A DNA stretch of 64,000 nucleotides from Neobacillus rhizophilus (GCF_018343535.1 NZ_JAGYPF010000003.1:558001-622000); one strand, 5' to 3'; counted from the first letter of the stretch, positions 35,996 to 45,345 are shown. Program-made: numbers and translations. The notes: generated from the sequence alone by a model not told the origin.

Positions 35996-36023
35996 ACTAA
36001 ATTTCTCTTTACTGCATACTTTA
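35996..36023 (+). promoter_or_regulatory. Candidate sigma-K promoter
   Basis: AC at 35996-35997 and CATACTTTA (CATAnnnTA) at 36015-36023 with 17 bases between, the sigma-K pattern. It fits late mother-cell expression of the exosporium-like gene at 36051. Confidence 0.55.
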
Positions 36024-36050
36024 TAACATAACAAACAAGGGAGTGATTTA

Positions 36051-36503
36051 ATGAAAATGGTTCGTCTTATTGATTATCAAGCATCAGAACCTATTAGTAT
36101 GGTTAACAATAATAACCCAATTGCTATTCCTCATACTCCGAGTCTTACAGTACTTGCAACCATTCATATAACTATACCTCGAAAGAATGCAAAAAAAAAT
36201 CATGTTGAATTAATTGCGACAATAGGCGTCCGTGGGGTAAGTGGTACATCACAAATTTTATTTAAAATCTTTCGTGATGGAAAACAAATCTTTACTGCTC
36301 AAGAGGGAGTGGAATCGGATCCTACATCAGAGGTTAATTATATTGCGACATTCCAAGCTATTGATACGAATTTAGCAAAAGGATCACATTTTTATGAATT
36401 GACCGCTGAAAATATTACAAATGGCACAGAAGCAGCTGTTGTAGGGCCAATCTCGTTTAGTGGTTTAGCCGTAGCTCATGATGACAGTAAAAGTGATTTA
36501 TAG
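36051..36503 (+). CDS. Exosporium protein C-like spore surface protein
   Basis: A 150-residue beta-rich protein with MVRLIDYQASEPISMV, LIATIGVRGVSGTSQILFKI, FRDGKQIFTAQEGVES and AVVGPISFSGLAVA, resembling proteins named exosporium protein C in Bacillus. No signal peptide, as expected of mother-cell-assembled outer layers. GGGAGTG precedes the ATG, a sigma-K-like promoter is upstream and a terminator follows. Family naming is from memory of the pattern. Confidence 0.6.
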   Translation: MKMVRLIDYQASEPISMVNNNNPIAIPHTPSLTVLATIHITIPRKNAKKNHVELIATIGVRGVSGTSQILFKIFRDGKQIFTAQEGVESDPTSEVNYIATFQAIDTNLAKGSHFYELTAENITNGTEAAVVGPISFSGLAVAHDDSKSDL

Positions 36504-36550
36504 ATTCAAACAGAAACAGATCTTAGACTTCTAATAATCGAAGGACTCCT

Positions 36551-36582
36551 ATACCCCTTATTGTTGAGGGGTATATTTTTTT
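36551..36582 (+). terminator. Terminator of the exosporium-like gene
   Basis: ATACCCCT / AGGGGTAT, 8-bp stem, then ATTTTTTTT. Confidence 0.88.
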
Positions 36583-36645
36583 TACTTAGTCGAGTAGAAG
36601 GGAGCCTTTATACCTTGCGGTAAATTGTTCTCCTCTCCCCTCACA

Positions 36646-36678
36646 GAACCGTGCTTGCGCTATTAACGCACACGGCTC
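36646..36678 (-). ncRNA. Group II intron domain V
   Basis: On the minus strand the sequence starts GAGCCGTGTGCG, has the bulged middle and ends GCAAGCACGGTTC, with the AGC triad of domain V, 33 bases in all. A domain VI-like GAGGGGAGGAG with CTCCCTTCTACTCGAC follows. It is the 3' end of the intron whose maturase remnant is at 36704. Confidence 0.8.
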
Positions 36679-36703
36679 CTCCTAGTTCATTTACAAAATA
36701 TAG

Positions 36704-36927
36704 CTAATTTCTTTTCTTAAGTCGTATATATTAACCTTAACTCTTGCGTAAAGTAATGGATATTTATTAAGAAAGAGTCTGAATTAATCCCAAGTAAATG
36801 ATTTCCTTTGACTTCTTCTATTGAGCCATTTAAACAGTAAGTACCCGATTTTGTCTCTGAATTTGTTTACACTTTGGGTATTATCTGTGATGCAATAATA
36901 GTTGTAATAACCTACTAGTGAGCGTTG
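36704..36927 (-). pseudogene. Group II intron maturase remnant (copy 2)
   Basis: This stretch is nearly the same DNA as 10185-10400 (shared runs such as CTTTGGGTATTATCTGTGAT) and codes the same maturase C-terminus, but with point changes and no intact frame. Unlike copy 1 it keeps domain V on its 3' side. The 5' part of the intron is missing. Confidence 0.82.
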
Positions 36928-37371
36928 CAAATTGGAATATATGGGGAAATGCAACCTGATGCCTTTTATTCAAAAATTATCTTAGCATCGGTGTTTTCCG
37001 CATTTCTGTTGGTAGACCTCTATAATAAATCAAATGAGTCATACTGGAAATACAATCCAACCTGTGGCCCATTTTTACACGTATCTCGGCTGTACCCCAT
37101 GCCCATCAAGTTAACAGTACTGCAAAAAAAATATAATAAAATAGAGTTTTTTTCCCTAAACTTCCGGTATTCAACATGATTATTAGACATATTCAAATAA
37201 GCCTTCGCAGGCTTTATTTTTTAAAAATTTCATCTTCTACGCTGCAGCACGAGATTTCTGAGCACAGTCATATGCCACACCCAGAGCTAAATTGCACATG
37301 GAGTTGATTAAAGTACATTTCTACTTGTATTTGGAAATTAAAAAATGAAGCATGTTTTATGAATTTAAAAA
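36928..37371. other. Gene-poor stretch
   Basis: A plus-strand frame at 36925-37179 contains one hydrophobic segment but starts inside the intron remnant and has no ribosome binding site. Nothing else is supported before the hairpin at 37372. Confidence 0.4.
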
Positions 37372-37418
37372 AGCCTAAAATATGCATGTAATGTATAAAA
37401 ACTTGCATATTTTAGGCT
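37372..37418. repeat. AGCCTAAAATATGCA hairpin element (family B)
   Basis: A perfect 15-bp stem, AGCCTAAAATATGCA / TGCATATTTTAGGCT, encloses a 17-base loop containing TGTATAAAAACT. An inverted copy with the same loop is at 58692-58746, and a partial one near 28936. Confidence 0.75.
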
Positions 37419-37442
37419 AATTATTTTTATTCCTTATTGTGG

Positions 37443-37482
37443 TAAAGCACCCGTTTGTTTAAGTGTAGTTCTTCACAATCTT
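37443..37482 (+). repeat. CCCGTTAG repeat, right arm only
   Basis: AAAGCACCCGTTTGTTTAAG then TGTAGTTCTTCACAATCTT. A separate hairpin GGGAC/GTCCC follows at 37502-37524. Confidence 0.7.
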
Positions 37483-37646
37483 CACTTTAACAAAACAAAA
37501 CGGGACTGATGCTAGCACCGTCCCATTTTATTTTAATTGGTGTAACTTATGGAACTATTTACTGAATTTTATAAAAAATGGTTATACTTACATTGGAGGT
37601 AAAGAAGTATGAAAATAATATCCCTCATGAACAAAGGAGACTAAAA

Positions 37647-38222
37647 ATGAGAAAACTCGTTCTATTTCTGCACGCATCGCTTGACGGTTTTGTAGAAGGT
37701 CCGAACGGTGAAATGGACATTGGCTGGGTTTCATACGATGCTGACTTGGAGAAACACGCGAAAGAAATTCTGAGTACTGCCGACACTGTCATATGGGGAC
37801 GTGAAACTTATCAGATGATGCACAGTTACTGGACATCTGTGCCTTCTGACCCCTCAGCTTCGCAGCATGAACGGAATCATGCCGAGTGGATTGAAAAGAC
37901 ACCCAAAATCGTCTTTTCCACGACGTTGGAGAAAGTCGAATGGAACAATTCCAGACTGGTGAAAGAAGATGTCGAGGAAGAAATCAAGAACCTCAAACAG
38001 CAGCCAGGCAAGGATATGGTCATCCTCGGCAGTCCTAGGTTAGCACACTACCTTATGCAGCTTGATTTAATAGATGAGTATAAAATTACGGTTTCTCCCG
38101 TCCTGATCGGCAGCGGGTTGCCGTTATTTCAAGGTCTCAAGGAGAAGATCAATCTTAAACTGATTGAAAACAAGACATTTGATTCTGGAGCCATAGCCCT
38201 CGTTTACCAGACGGTTAGATGA
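37647..38222 (+). CDS. Dihydrofolate reductase-like (RibD C-terminal) protein
   Basis: A 191-residue protein of the RibD C-terminal/DHFR fold: LVLFLHASLDGFVEGPNGEM, TVIWGRETYQMM, DMVILGSPRLAHYLMQLDLI and SPVLIGSGLPLF. AAAGGAG before ATG 37647 sets the start, 23 codons inside the longest frame. Members bind NADPH; the real substrate is unknown. A clear terminator follows. Confidence 0.9.
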   Translation: MRKLVLFLHASLDGFVEGPNGEMDIGWVSYDADLEKHAKEILSTADTVIWGRETYQMMHSYWTSVPSDPSASQHERNHAEWIEKTPKIVFSTTLEKVEWNNSRLVKEDVEEEIKNLKQQPGKDMVILGSPRLAHYLMQLDLIDEYKITVSPVLIGSGLPLFQGLKEKINLKLIENKTFDSGAIALVYQTVR

Positions 38223-38265
38223 CCTTTTCTCCTAAAGCAGATTACGACGGATACGATAGCTCAAT

Positions 38266-38294
38266 AAGCCGCCTCTTCAACGAGGCGGTTTTCT
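38266..38294 (+). terminator. Terminator
   Basis: CCGCCTC / GAGGCGG with a 6-base loop, then TTTTCTT; 44 bp after the reductase stop. Confidence 0.85.
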
Positions 38295-38524
38295 TATCGT
38301 AAACATCAACATCAGGATTTAATATAGCCTAAATCTAAGATGATGATACAAAATTAAGTAAATCATACCGGTAAAACAATTTGGGTTAAGGATCCCTAAA
38401 AAAATGCAAAATCAAGCAATCAAAAGCTAATGAAAAAAAGAGTGAAATGAAAAATTGGTATAGAATTATTACTTTAACCTTAAAGTTTGAGAAAATACAA
38501 TCTTTAAGAAAATGAGAACAGCAC

Positions 38525-38605
38525 AAAAAAAGACCACATTTAGGTCCGGAAATTCAGTTTCTTCAAGTAAAGCTACCCGTTAGCTTAAGTACAATTCTTC
38601 ACATA
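38525..38605 (+). repeat. CCCGTTAG repeat, hairpin plus right arm
   Basis: AAAAAAAGACCACATTTAGG and TCC form the hairpin; the right arm is AAGCTACCCGTTAGCTTAAG then TACAATTCTTCACATAAT. It ends 33 bp beyond the stop of the gene at 38638. Confidence 0.75.
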
Positions 38606-38637
38606 ATATATATAAATGCCTAAAATACAGATTATCC

Positions 38638-38970
38638 TTAAAGATATTTTTGATAGAAGCCATAGTTCGTCCAATACTCAATTTTCTCTACAATTTCTTT
38701 TGTATTCCTACTTTCAAAATACTCTAATGGTTTTTCCCAATTAAAATCCTTAATCAAGAATAGTTTATATGTACCGTTTTTATCGCTATCTGGATACCAA
38801 CCCACGTCGAGAACAAGTTTATGTTTACTATTGGTAAGTTGCAATAAATCTTCAACAAAATATTCTCCAAAATCATTGCAATTATCAGGTTCGCATTCAT
38901 AAAAGTTATTAAATTCTACTGTCCATCCTCCCAGTAATCTTAGTGGTTGAATTTCAAATGGCCTATTCAT
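38638..38970 (-). CDS. Hypothetical protein
   Basis: A 110-residue acidic, aromatic-rich protein (LLGGWTVEFNNFYECEPDNC, then KLVLDVGWYPDSDKNGTYKL). Size and composition resemble immunity-type or SMI1-like small proteins, but no family is recognised. GAGGTGAG precedes the ATG. Single unit with a repeat after its stop. Confidence 0.6.
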   Translation of the reverse strand: MNRPFEIQPLRLLGGWTVEFNNFYECEPDNCNDFGEYFVEDLLQLTNSKHKLVLDVGWYPDSDKNGTYKLFLIKDFNWEKPLEYFESRNTKEIVEKIEYWTNYGFYQKYL

Positions 38971-39021
38971 TAACTCACCTCTGTTATATAAATTTCACCT
39001 CGTAGTTGATATTTCCTTCTT

Positions 39022-39058
39022 TCACTAAACTGACCGTTACTTCAATAAGGAAAAAAGC
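39022..39058 (+). repeat. CCCGTTAG repeat, left arm only
   Basis: CACTAAACTGACCGTTACTT then CAATAAGGAAAAAAGC. Right arm absent. Confidence 0.65.
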
Positions 39059-39436
39059 TATACCAATGGTTTAATAATGATTTTTAACAGCGAAAGTTAA
39101 GTTACTTAAATAATCACAAATATAACAGGTAACAATTTGCCCATTCACTTTAAAGTGTTAAATTGTCACCGTGTTGTTAGACAATCTTTCTTTTAGTGTT
39201 ACTCCTTAGCCAAAGAAGCACAAATTACATATAGTGGTTTGCGCTTTTTGTTTTTATAGAAACCATAATACCTACCATAATGCCTCCTTCCCGGAACCCA
39301 ACCAAAAAAGAACCCTTGTAGCTGAGCCCTCTGAATAGACATTATTGAGTTGTTAAGCATTCAAGATGGAAATAAAACGTTTTTATTGTGGAATAATGGA
39401 AAATAAATGATGAATTTTGGAAGGGGATACATAATT
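39059..39436. other. Intergenic stretch before fbp
   Basis: No gene is seen. A hairpin AAGC-CAAA/TTTG-GCTT with TTTTTG lies at about 39208-39241. Confidence 0.4.
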
Positions 39437-41365
39437 TTGAACACAAAATATCTAGATTTGCTTGCCCAAAAGTATGATAGCGAAGAAAAAGTGGTAACTG
39501 AACTTATAAATCTTGAGGCCACCCTTAATCTCCCCAAGGGGACGGAACATTTTGTCAGTGATTTACATGGGGAGTATCAAGCCTTTCAACATGTGTTAAG
39601 AAATGGTTCAGGGAATGTAAAGGAGAAAATCAAAGACCTTTTTAAAAATGTGTTATCTGAGAAAGAAATTAATGAATTTGCTACATTAGTTTATTATCCT
39701 AAAGAAAAATTATCGTTGATTAAGGCTAACTGCAGAAATAAACAAGAACTCTATCAATGGTATATAGAAATCATTGATCATATGATTCATCTGATTTCGT
39801 ATTCTTCCTCTAAATATACACGCTCTAAATTACGTAAAGCATTGCCCGATCAGTTTGTTTATATTATTGAAGAACTGCTATACAAAACGGATGAATTCAC
39901 AAATAAGGAACAGTATTATGCAAAAATTGTTCAGCAAATTATTTCTTTAAATCAGGCTGATAACCTCATTATAGGCCTTGCTTATACGACGCAGAGATTG
40001 GTTGTGGACCATCTGCATGTAGTGGGGGATATTTATGATCGTGGACCTGAACCTGATAAAATTATGGATACTCTAATCAATTATCATTCCGTTGATATTC
40101 AATGGGGAAATCATGATGTACTATGGTTAGGTGCATTTGCTGGTTCAAAGGTGTGTCTTGCTAATATTATTCGTATTTGTGCTAGATATAACAATTTGGA
40201 TATTATTGAAGATGTATATGGCATCAATCTTATACCTCTACTTAATCTTGCGGAGAAATACTATGATGACAATCCAGTCTTTAGACCAAAAATAAGTTCA
40301 GATGAAAACTTATCTGATCATGAACGAACGCAGATTACGAAAATTCATCAAGCCATTGCCATGATTCAGTTCAAACTTGAAATGCCGATCATCAAAAGAC
40401 GTCCTTACTTTAATATGTCGGAAAGGCTGTTACTTGAGAAAATTGATTATGACAAAAACGAAATATCGATACATGGGGAAACGTATCCATTAGAAAATAG
40501 CTGCTTTGCAACGGTTAATCCATTGCAGCCGGATCAATTATTAGAGGAAGAAGAGCAGGTGATGGAAAGGTTATTACTGGCTGTGCAGCACTCGGAAAAG
40601 CTAGCTAGACACATGAACTTTCTTATGAAGAAAGGAAGCCTTTATTTAAAATATAACGGGAACTTATTAATACATGGCTGCATTCCTTTAGATAAAGAAG
40701 GAAATATGGAAAAAATGGTGATTGAAGATAAAACCTATGCAGGAAGTAATTTACTTGATGTTTTTGAAGAATATCTGCGCTATGCTTTTGCACATCCAGA
40801 AGTGACAGATGATCTTGCAACAGATATGGTCTGGTATTTATGGACAGGAGAATATTCATCACTCTTTGGGAAAAGAGCAATGACAACTTTCGAGAGGTAT
40901 TTCATTAAAAATAAGGAAACCCATAAAGAGAAAAAGAACCCATATTATCATTTACGTGAAAATGAGGAAATTTGCCGTAAAATCCTAGCTGAATTTAATC
41001 TTAATCCTGATCAAGGTCATATTATAAATGGTCATACACCCGTTAAGGAAATTGAAGGAGAAAATCCAATCAAAGCAAATGGAAAGATGATAGTTATTGA
41101 CGGTGGTTTTTCAAAAGCGTATCAATCCAAAACAGGTATAGCTGGATACACGTTATTATATAATTCTTGCGGTATGCTACTAGTTGCTCATAAACATTTT
41201 AATTCAAAAGAAAATATCCTCTTAAACGGAACAGATGTGTTATCAGTTAAAAGAGTGGTGGATAGAGAACTGGAGAGAAAAAAGGTTCTGGAAACCAATG
41301 TTGGAGAGAAATTATTACAGGAAATCTCTATTTTGAATGATCTGAGGAAATATCGCTACAGCTAA
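39437..41365 (+). CDS. fbp: Class III fructose-1,6-bisphosphatase
   Basis: A 642-residue gluconeogenic phosphatase of the Firmicutes-specific class III (metallophosphoesterase fold). Motifs are [49 protein letters not shown] and [20 protein letters not shown]. It removes the 1-phosphate of fructose bisphosphate in the cytoplasm. ATG codons at 39407 and 39410 lack a site, while GGAAGGGG precedes TTG 39437, which I prefer. Not part of an operon. Confidence 0.94.
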   Translation: MNTKYLDLLAQKYDSEEKVVTELINLEATLNLPKGTEHFVSDLHGEYQAFQHVLRNGSGNVKEKIKDLFKNVLSEKEINEFATLVYYPKEKLSLIKANCRNKQELYQWYIEIIDHMIHLISYSSSKYTRSKLRKALPDQFVYIIEELLYKTDEFTNKEQYYAKIVQQIISLNQADNLIIGLAYTTQRLVVDHLHVVGDIYDRGPEPDKIMDTLINYHSVDIQWGNHDVLWLGAFAGSKVCLANIIRICARYNNLDIIEDVYGINLIPLLNLAEKYYDDNPVFRPKISSDENLSDHERTQITKIHQAIAMIQFKLEMPIIKRRPYFNMSERLLLEKIDYDKNEISIHGETYPLENSCFATVNPLQPDQLLEEEEQVMERLLLAVQHSEKLARHMNFLMKKGSLYLKYNGNLLIHGCIPLDKEGNMEKMVIEDKTYAGSNLLDVFEEYLRYAFAHPEVTDDLATDMVWYLWTGEYSSLFGKRAMTTFERYFIKNKETHKEKKNPYYHLRENEEICRKILAEFNLNPDQGHIINGHTPVKEIEGENPIKANGKMIVIDGGFSKAYQSKTGIAGYTLLYNSCGMLLVAHKHFNSKENILLNGTDVLSVKRVVDRELERKKVLETNVGEKLLQEISILNDLRKYRYS

Positions 41366-41572
41366 AGTGCGGAAGCCTTGGGCTACCAATAAAAGCGAAC
41401 AAGATTTAGAAGAATATCGAAAAAAGAAAAATTCTATAAGTATGGATGGGAAAGTTTCACTAACAAGTGAGATACATAAATAGCTCCTTTTTTATGCAGC
41501 ACGTATGAGCAAAATCTCGAAACGTTGATAAATCAACAATGTATAAAAAGCTGTATAAAAGATAAATTTAGT

Positions 41573-41630
41573 TTAGTTCAACAGCGGGGGTTGCTGCGGC
41601 AGCCTTTTTCTTATTCCACTAACGGTGCAG
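41573..41630 (-). repeat. CCCGTTAG repeat, reversed copy
   Basis: Read on the minus strand: GCACCGTTAGTGGAATAAG, AAAAAGGCTGCCGCAGCAAC, CCCCGCTGTTGAACTAAA. One of only two reversed copies. In this orientation the hairpin GGTTGC/GCAGCC is followed by TTTTTC on the plus strand, so it can terminate fbp. Confidence 0.75.
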
Positions 41631-41697
41631 GCAAAATAAGAAAAACGGGATAGCCGCAGCCATCCCGTTTTTGAACATAAGCCCCCGGTAGTTGAAT
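41631..41697 (+). repeat. CCCGTTAG repeat, hairpin plus right arm
   Basis: AAAAACGGGATAGCCGCAGC and CATCCCGTTTTT form a strong hairpin; GCCCCCGGTAGTTGAA follows. It is fused back-to-back with the reversed copy. Confidence 0.75.
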
Positions 41698-41787
41698 ACG
41701 AAAATAAAATTTAAAAAGAACAAACTATTTCTATTCTTTAGTTCTCCGAACAAATTTCTTTCTCTTTAAAAAATGGTTTTTTAACCG

Positions 41788-42081
41788 CTACAAGAGTTTG
41801 GAAAATTTTATAATACTTACAGCTACTGCGATTAGGAGAACAATTATACTATTTATTAATAGATAAGGCCCCACGAGATTCAATCCGAAAAAAAATCCAA
41901 AAGCATCGTCAAGAATGATCATTGCAAAGAAGCCTTCAACAATTGCTAAAACTCCTGCAGATATAAGTATAATAAATGCAGAGAAGTATATATTTTTCGT
42001 TATTCGATAGTAAAAAAATGCTATTAAATTTACAGATAATATTGAAATTATCAGTATTAACATAAGAAGTAGTTTCGTCAT
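41788..42081 (-). CDS. Small membrane protein
   Basis: A 97-residue protein with three hydrophobic helices (MTKLLLMLILIISILSVNLI; FSAFIILISAGVLAIVEGFF; LLINSIIVLLIAVAVSIIKF). It could be a YesK-type protein by length, but this is not certain. AAGGAGG precedes the ATG. Single unit. Confidence 0.65.
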   Translation of the reverse strand: MTKLLLMLILIISILSVNLIAFFYYRITKNIYFSAFIILISAGVLAIVEGFFAMIILDDAFGFFFGLNLVGPYLLINSIIVLLIAVAVSIIKFSKLL

Positions 42082-42186
42082 GTAATCCTCCTTGTGTACA
42101 TAATTTTTATTATCAATTAGTAAATTCCAATTTTACATATCCATATTTTACCATATGAATTAAGGAGATTATTTAATAATTATTTT

Positions 42187-42246
42187 TAGGAACACAAAAA
42201 GACTGCCGAAGCAGTCCATACTTGTTGAACTAACGCACCCGTTAGC
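42187..42246 (+). repeat. CCCGTTAG repeat, left part, split by IS110
   Basis: AAAAGACTGCCGAAGCAGTC (hairpin) then TTGTTGAACTAACGCACCCG and TTAGC, where the insertion sequence begins. The missing right part is at 43851. Confidence 0.8.
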
Positions 42247-42300
42247 CATTCATGAAGCGCAAAAATCAGCGCTTCACCACAGAGAATGAAAATAGTTTTA

Positions 42301-42480
42301 AACCGTCAATACTGATTCTACGGCTGGGAGAGGAAGGTCGATGAACTATGGTGCGTTAGAGCCCATCCGTTAGTCTGACTCCAACGACCACGGTGCACCA
42401 CTGACTGTCGCTCCCTTACGGGAAGCACACATGGTAGATTAATCCTATTCTGGTTGATGCACCAGCCTCTAATATTATGT
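42301..42480 (+). ncRNA. Candidate IS110 bridge RNA
   Basis: The leader of IS110-group elements encodes a bridge RNA with target- and donor-binding loops. Here CATCCGTTAG (42364-42373) matches the left target CACCCGTTAG (42236-42245) at 9 of 10 positions. CATGGTAG (42430-42437) equals the right end of the element (43846-43853). TGGTGC/GCACCA (42349-42354, 42395-42400) can form the stem around the first guide. Exact RNA ends are unknown. Confidence 0.55.
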
Positions 42481-42503
42481 GAGCCGTAGAAAGGATGATT
42501 TCA

Positions 42504-43727
42504 ATGGAAATAGTCATTGAAAGAGCATGCGGTATGGATGTCCATAAGGACAATATTACTGCCTGTATTTTGACACCTGAAGGAAAGGAGATTCAAACGT
42601 TCTCTACTAAAACTGTATTTCTTTTACAGTTGGTTGACTGGATTAAACAACATAATTGTACCCATGTCGCCATGGAGAGCACGAGTGTTTATTGGAAGCC
42701 TATTGTGAATTTACTAGAAGCTGAGGATATTGAGTTTTTAGTGGTTAATGCCCAACATATGAAGGCCGTTCCAGGACGAAAGACAGATGTGAAGGATGCA
42801 GAATGGATTGCCAAACTTCTTCGCCACGGACTACTTAAAGCCAGTTATATTCCTGACCGGAATCAACGTGAATTGCGTGAACTCGTTCGCTATCGTAGAA
42901 GTGTTATTGAAGAACGTGCCAGACAACATAATCGAATCCAAAAAGTGTTAGAAGGAGCGAACATTAAGTTGGGGTCAGTTGTTTCAGATGTGTTGGGCGT
43001 TTCAGCACGGGATATGCTTCATGCCATTGCCGACGGTGAAGAGGATCCTGAAAAACTAGCAAACTTTGCACGCCGCACTATGAAAAAGAAGAAAGAAGAA
43101 TTGGAACTCGCCCTAAAAGGCTATATAAGGTCACATCAACGCCTTATGTTAAAAACCATTTTAGGTCATATCGACTTTTTAACTGAGCAAATCGAGATGC
43201 TTGATAAGGAAGTTGCGGACAGAGTCAGTTCTCATCAAGAAGATATAGCACGATTAGATTCGATTCCAGGTATAGCGACCAGAATGGCTGAACAAATCTT
43301 ATCTGAAATTGGGACTGATGTGAAGAAACAATTCCCCACTGCAGCTCATATGTGTTCTTGGGCAGGATTAGTTCCTGGGCAAAACGAAAGTGCAGGAAAA
43401 AGAAAATCAGCAAAAACTAAAAAAGGAAATAAGTATTTAAGATCGGCGTTAACCGAAGCAGCTCATTCAGTCAGAGGATCCAAAAACTATCTTGGAGCAC
43501 TGTATAGGCGTACAGCATCCCGAAAGGGTAAGAAACGTGCTGGTATTGTAGTCGCTCACGCAATGTTACGTATCTCCTATTATCTCTTAACTCGAAAAGA
43601 AATGTATGTAGACTTAGGCGAAGACTACTTTGATAAGCAGAGACAACAGTCAATTGTTCGACATTCTCTGAGACGACTCGAAAGCTTAGGATATACCGTT
43701 AAGTTGGAAGAACCTAAAGTCTCTTAA
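42504..43727 (+). CDS. IS110 family transposase
   Basis: A 407-residue recombinase. The RuvC-like DEDD domain gives Asp12 (CGMDVHKDN), Glu58 (AMESTSVYWK) and Asp95/Asp98 (KTDVKDAEW). A coiled middle region follows, then the Tnp20 domain with IPGIATRMAEQILSEIG, WAGLVPGQNESAGKRKS (catalytic Ser region) and GNKYLRSALTEAAHS. AAAGGATG six bases before ATG 42504 selects this start over ATG 42495. The frame is intact, so the element may be active. Confidence 0.95.
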   Translation: MEIVIERACGMDVHKDNITACILTPEGKEIQTFSTKTVFLLQLVDWIKQHNCTHVAMESTSVYWKPIVNLLEAEDIEFLVVNAQHMKAVPGRKTDVKDAEWIAKLLRHGLLKASYIPDRNQRELRELVRYRRSVIEERARQHNRIQKVLEGANIKLGSVVSDVLGVSARDMLHAIADGEEDPEKLANFARRTMKKKKEELELALKGYIRSHQRLMLKTILGHIDFLTEQIEMLDKEVADRVSSHQEDIARLDSIPGIATRMAEQILSEIGTDVKKQFPTAAHMCSWAGLVPGQNESAGKRKSAKTKKGNKYLRSALTEAAHSVRGSKNYLGALYRRTASRKGKKRAGIVVAHAMLRISYYLLTRKEMYVDLGEDYFDKQRQQSIVRHSLRRLESLGYTVKLEEPKVS

Positions 43728-43850
43728 TCCAGTCCACCTTATTACCATAAATCCATGAAATTGGCGCTCTCCCCTTTTTTGAAAATCGAATGAGCTGCGT
43801 CCTCTTTAGTATTGCCTTTTTCTGTGAATTACAGAAGGTAATTTTCATGG

Positions 43851-43880
43851 TAGCTTAAGTACATTTATTCAAAAGGTTGT
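43851..43880 (+). repeat. CCCGTTAG repeat, right part, split by IS110
   Basis: TAGCTTAAGTACATTTATTC, the right arm that continues the copy at 42187-42246. It lies 5 bp from the stop of the next minus-strand gene. Confidence 0.8.
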
Positions 43881-43884
43881 CTAT

Positions 43885-44490
43885 CTATATGACAAATTCA
43901 ACACCCGTCGGTTTATTAAAGAATGGCGGCTTATATTTCTTAAAAACCAATTTGATTTCAGAAAGATCATCGGGTAATGCTGGTGATACGATGAATGTAT
44001 AAGATTCGTGTCCTCCCGACCCTCCCCCTCCTTCGTTTCGGCAGTTAAAATCAGCCTCTTTACCTTCAATAGATAGATCAAAAAGGATAGGTTCTCGTAT
44101 CCTTCTAGGCACTTCATCATCAGAATCTTCTCTATCAATATTAAAATGAACGACACTGGCATTTTCGTACTGACGTACAAATGTTACCGAATAGAATACA
44201 TCATCTTTTTCAAAGGACTTTAATATTGGGATATTTTTAAGAAATCCTTTTGGCTCTACAACAGGTTTATACATATCTTCGTTTAAAAAACTTGTAAATA
44301 CACTATTTAAGAATTCTTCATATAAATTATATTTTTCTGACCAGGTAGTTATAAGTTTTTTAGTTGGAAAGCCAGGGTTATTATTTGTAATATCCTTCCG
44401 TTGATTTATCAAATTACAAATATGTTCATCTATTGCTTCAATTCGTTGATCATAGTGTTTTATTGGTGGTTCGAATGGCAATCGTCTCAT
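43885..44490 (-). CDS. Hypothetical protein
   Basis: A 201-residue soluble protein. The N-terminal helix (YDQRIEAIDEHICNLINQRK) looks chorismate-mutase-like in pattern, which may be chance. The C-terminal half is beta-rich with a Gly-rich loop (CRNEGGGGSGGHESYTFIVS). Family unknown. TGGAGG precedes the ATG. Confidence 0.6.
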   Translation of the reverse strand: MRRLPFEPPIKHYDQRIEAIDEHICNLINQRKDITNNNPGFPTKKLITTWSEKYNLYEEFLNSVFTSFLNEDMYKPVVEPKGFLKNIPILKSFEKDDVFYSVTFVRQYENASVVHFNIDREDSDDEVPRRIREPILFDLSIEGKEADFNCRNEGGGGSGGHESYTFIVSPALPDDLSEIKLVFKKYKPPFFNKPTGVEFVI

Positions 44491-44556
44491 AGTTCGCCTC
44501 CAAAGATAAAGTAGTTAATTTATTTTAACATCAACTGGAAATAAAATCCTTATTGC

Positions 44557-44633
44557 ACTAAACTGCCCCGTTTGAAATAAGAAAAATGCCGCCAAAAATG
44601 GCAGCTGGCTCTTATACTCTTGCCCCCGTTAGC
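44557..44633 (+). repeat. CCCGTTAG repeat, nearly complete
   Basis: Left arm ACTAAACTGCCCCGTTTGAA, hairpin GCCGCCAAAAATGGCAGC, then CTCTTGCCCCCGTTAGCC. The TTAAG end of the right arm is replaced by other sequence. 52 bp from the stop of the next gene. Confidence 0.75.
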
Positions 44634-44684
44634 CACCCATGCAACAGAATTGCTATAAAGACTGGAATGTTACTTTTTTGAACT

Positions 44685-45077
44685 TCATTTCTCCTTTATT
44701 ACTAAATAACCTAATAAAAAATACAAGATACTTAAACATAGAATCAGAAATTCATACGTTGTTCCTATGGCTCCTCTTGAAATAAAAAAAGTGAATAGTA
44801 GTACGACACCAATTAACATACAAAAACCAATGTAAATGTATCTCCATCCTTTAAATTTGATTCCAAAAGAACCTGCTCCTGTTATTACACTACCTAAGCC
44901 AATGCTAAATAAAATTACAAAAGTGAACTGATTTCTGGCTGTTGTCTCCATTTCGGAACCGAGAGCTTTCCCTAAAGAGGTTCCTAGTAAATATAGGAGT
45001 CCATACCCCAAGGTAGCTACTATCATTATTGTCCCTAAAATCATTCCAATCGTTTTAGACATTTTATATTTACCCAT
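44685..45077 (-). CDS. Membrane protein, four TM
   Basis: A 130-residue protein with four helices (IGMILGTIMIVATLGYGLLY, FVILFSIGLGSVITGAGSFG, YIGFCMLIGVVLLFTFFI, LILCLSILYFLLGYLVI). AAGGGGG precedes the ATG. No family recognised. Single unit. Confidence 0.65.
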   Translation of the reverse strand: MGKYKMSKTIGMILGTIMIVATLGYGLLYLLGTSLGKALGSEMETTARNQFTFVILFSIGLGSVITGAGSFGIKFKGWRYIYIGFCMLIGVVLLFTFFISRGAIGTTYEFLILCLSILYFLLGYLVIKEK

Positions 45078-45227
45078 GTTTCCCCCTTAGGATCAATATC
45101 ATTGCCTCGAAATCACAATTTCCTCTAAGGCATAGTTAGAATACAATCACTCAATGTATACAGTAATTTCCCTCTAAATACTTGTAGAATCTGTCGAATA
45201 ATTAAATTAATTTTTTCAACAAATCTT

Positions 45228-45330
45228 AAACTAAACTGCACCGCTAGTACAACAAGAAAAAGGATCGCCGCAGCGGTCCCCTTCTTTAACTCTTGCCCCC
45301 TTTAGCTTAAGAACAATATTTCACAATCTT
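45228..45330 (+). repeat. CCCGTTAG repeat, complete
   Basis: Left arm AAACTAAACTGCACCGCTAG, perfect core GGATCGCCGCAGCGGTCC, right arm CTCTTGCCCCCTTTAGCTTA and AGAACAATATTTCACAATCT. 16 bp from the stop of 45346. Confidence 0.9.
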
Positions 45331-45345
45331 CCTTTCTCTATCTCT

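Larger units (their letters stand above)
42247..43850 (+). mobile_element. IS110-family insertion sequence
   Basis: The element fills the gap in a CCCGTTAG repeat: ...CCCGTTAGC on the left and TAGCTTAAGTACATTT on the right. TAGC is shared, leaving a 4-bp ambiguity in the borders. It has a 257-bp non-coding leader, one DEDD transposase gene and a short tail of about 120 bp. There are no clear long terminal inverted repeats, as is normal for IS110. Confidence 0.8.

Noticed and set aside
36551..36678. Class C group II intron targeted to a terminator
   Set aside because: The intron 3' end, not its 5' end, faces the terminator at 36551, so the usual class C insertion geometry does not fit.
36925..37179. 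Plus-strand 84-codon frame with a hydrophobic segment
   Set aside because: Starts in the intron remnant, no ribosome binding site; kept only as gene-poor sequence.
43881..44180. Second minus-strand frame within the gene at 43885
   Set aside because: Shadow of the longer, well-initiated gene.
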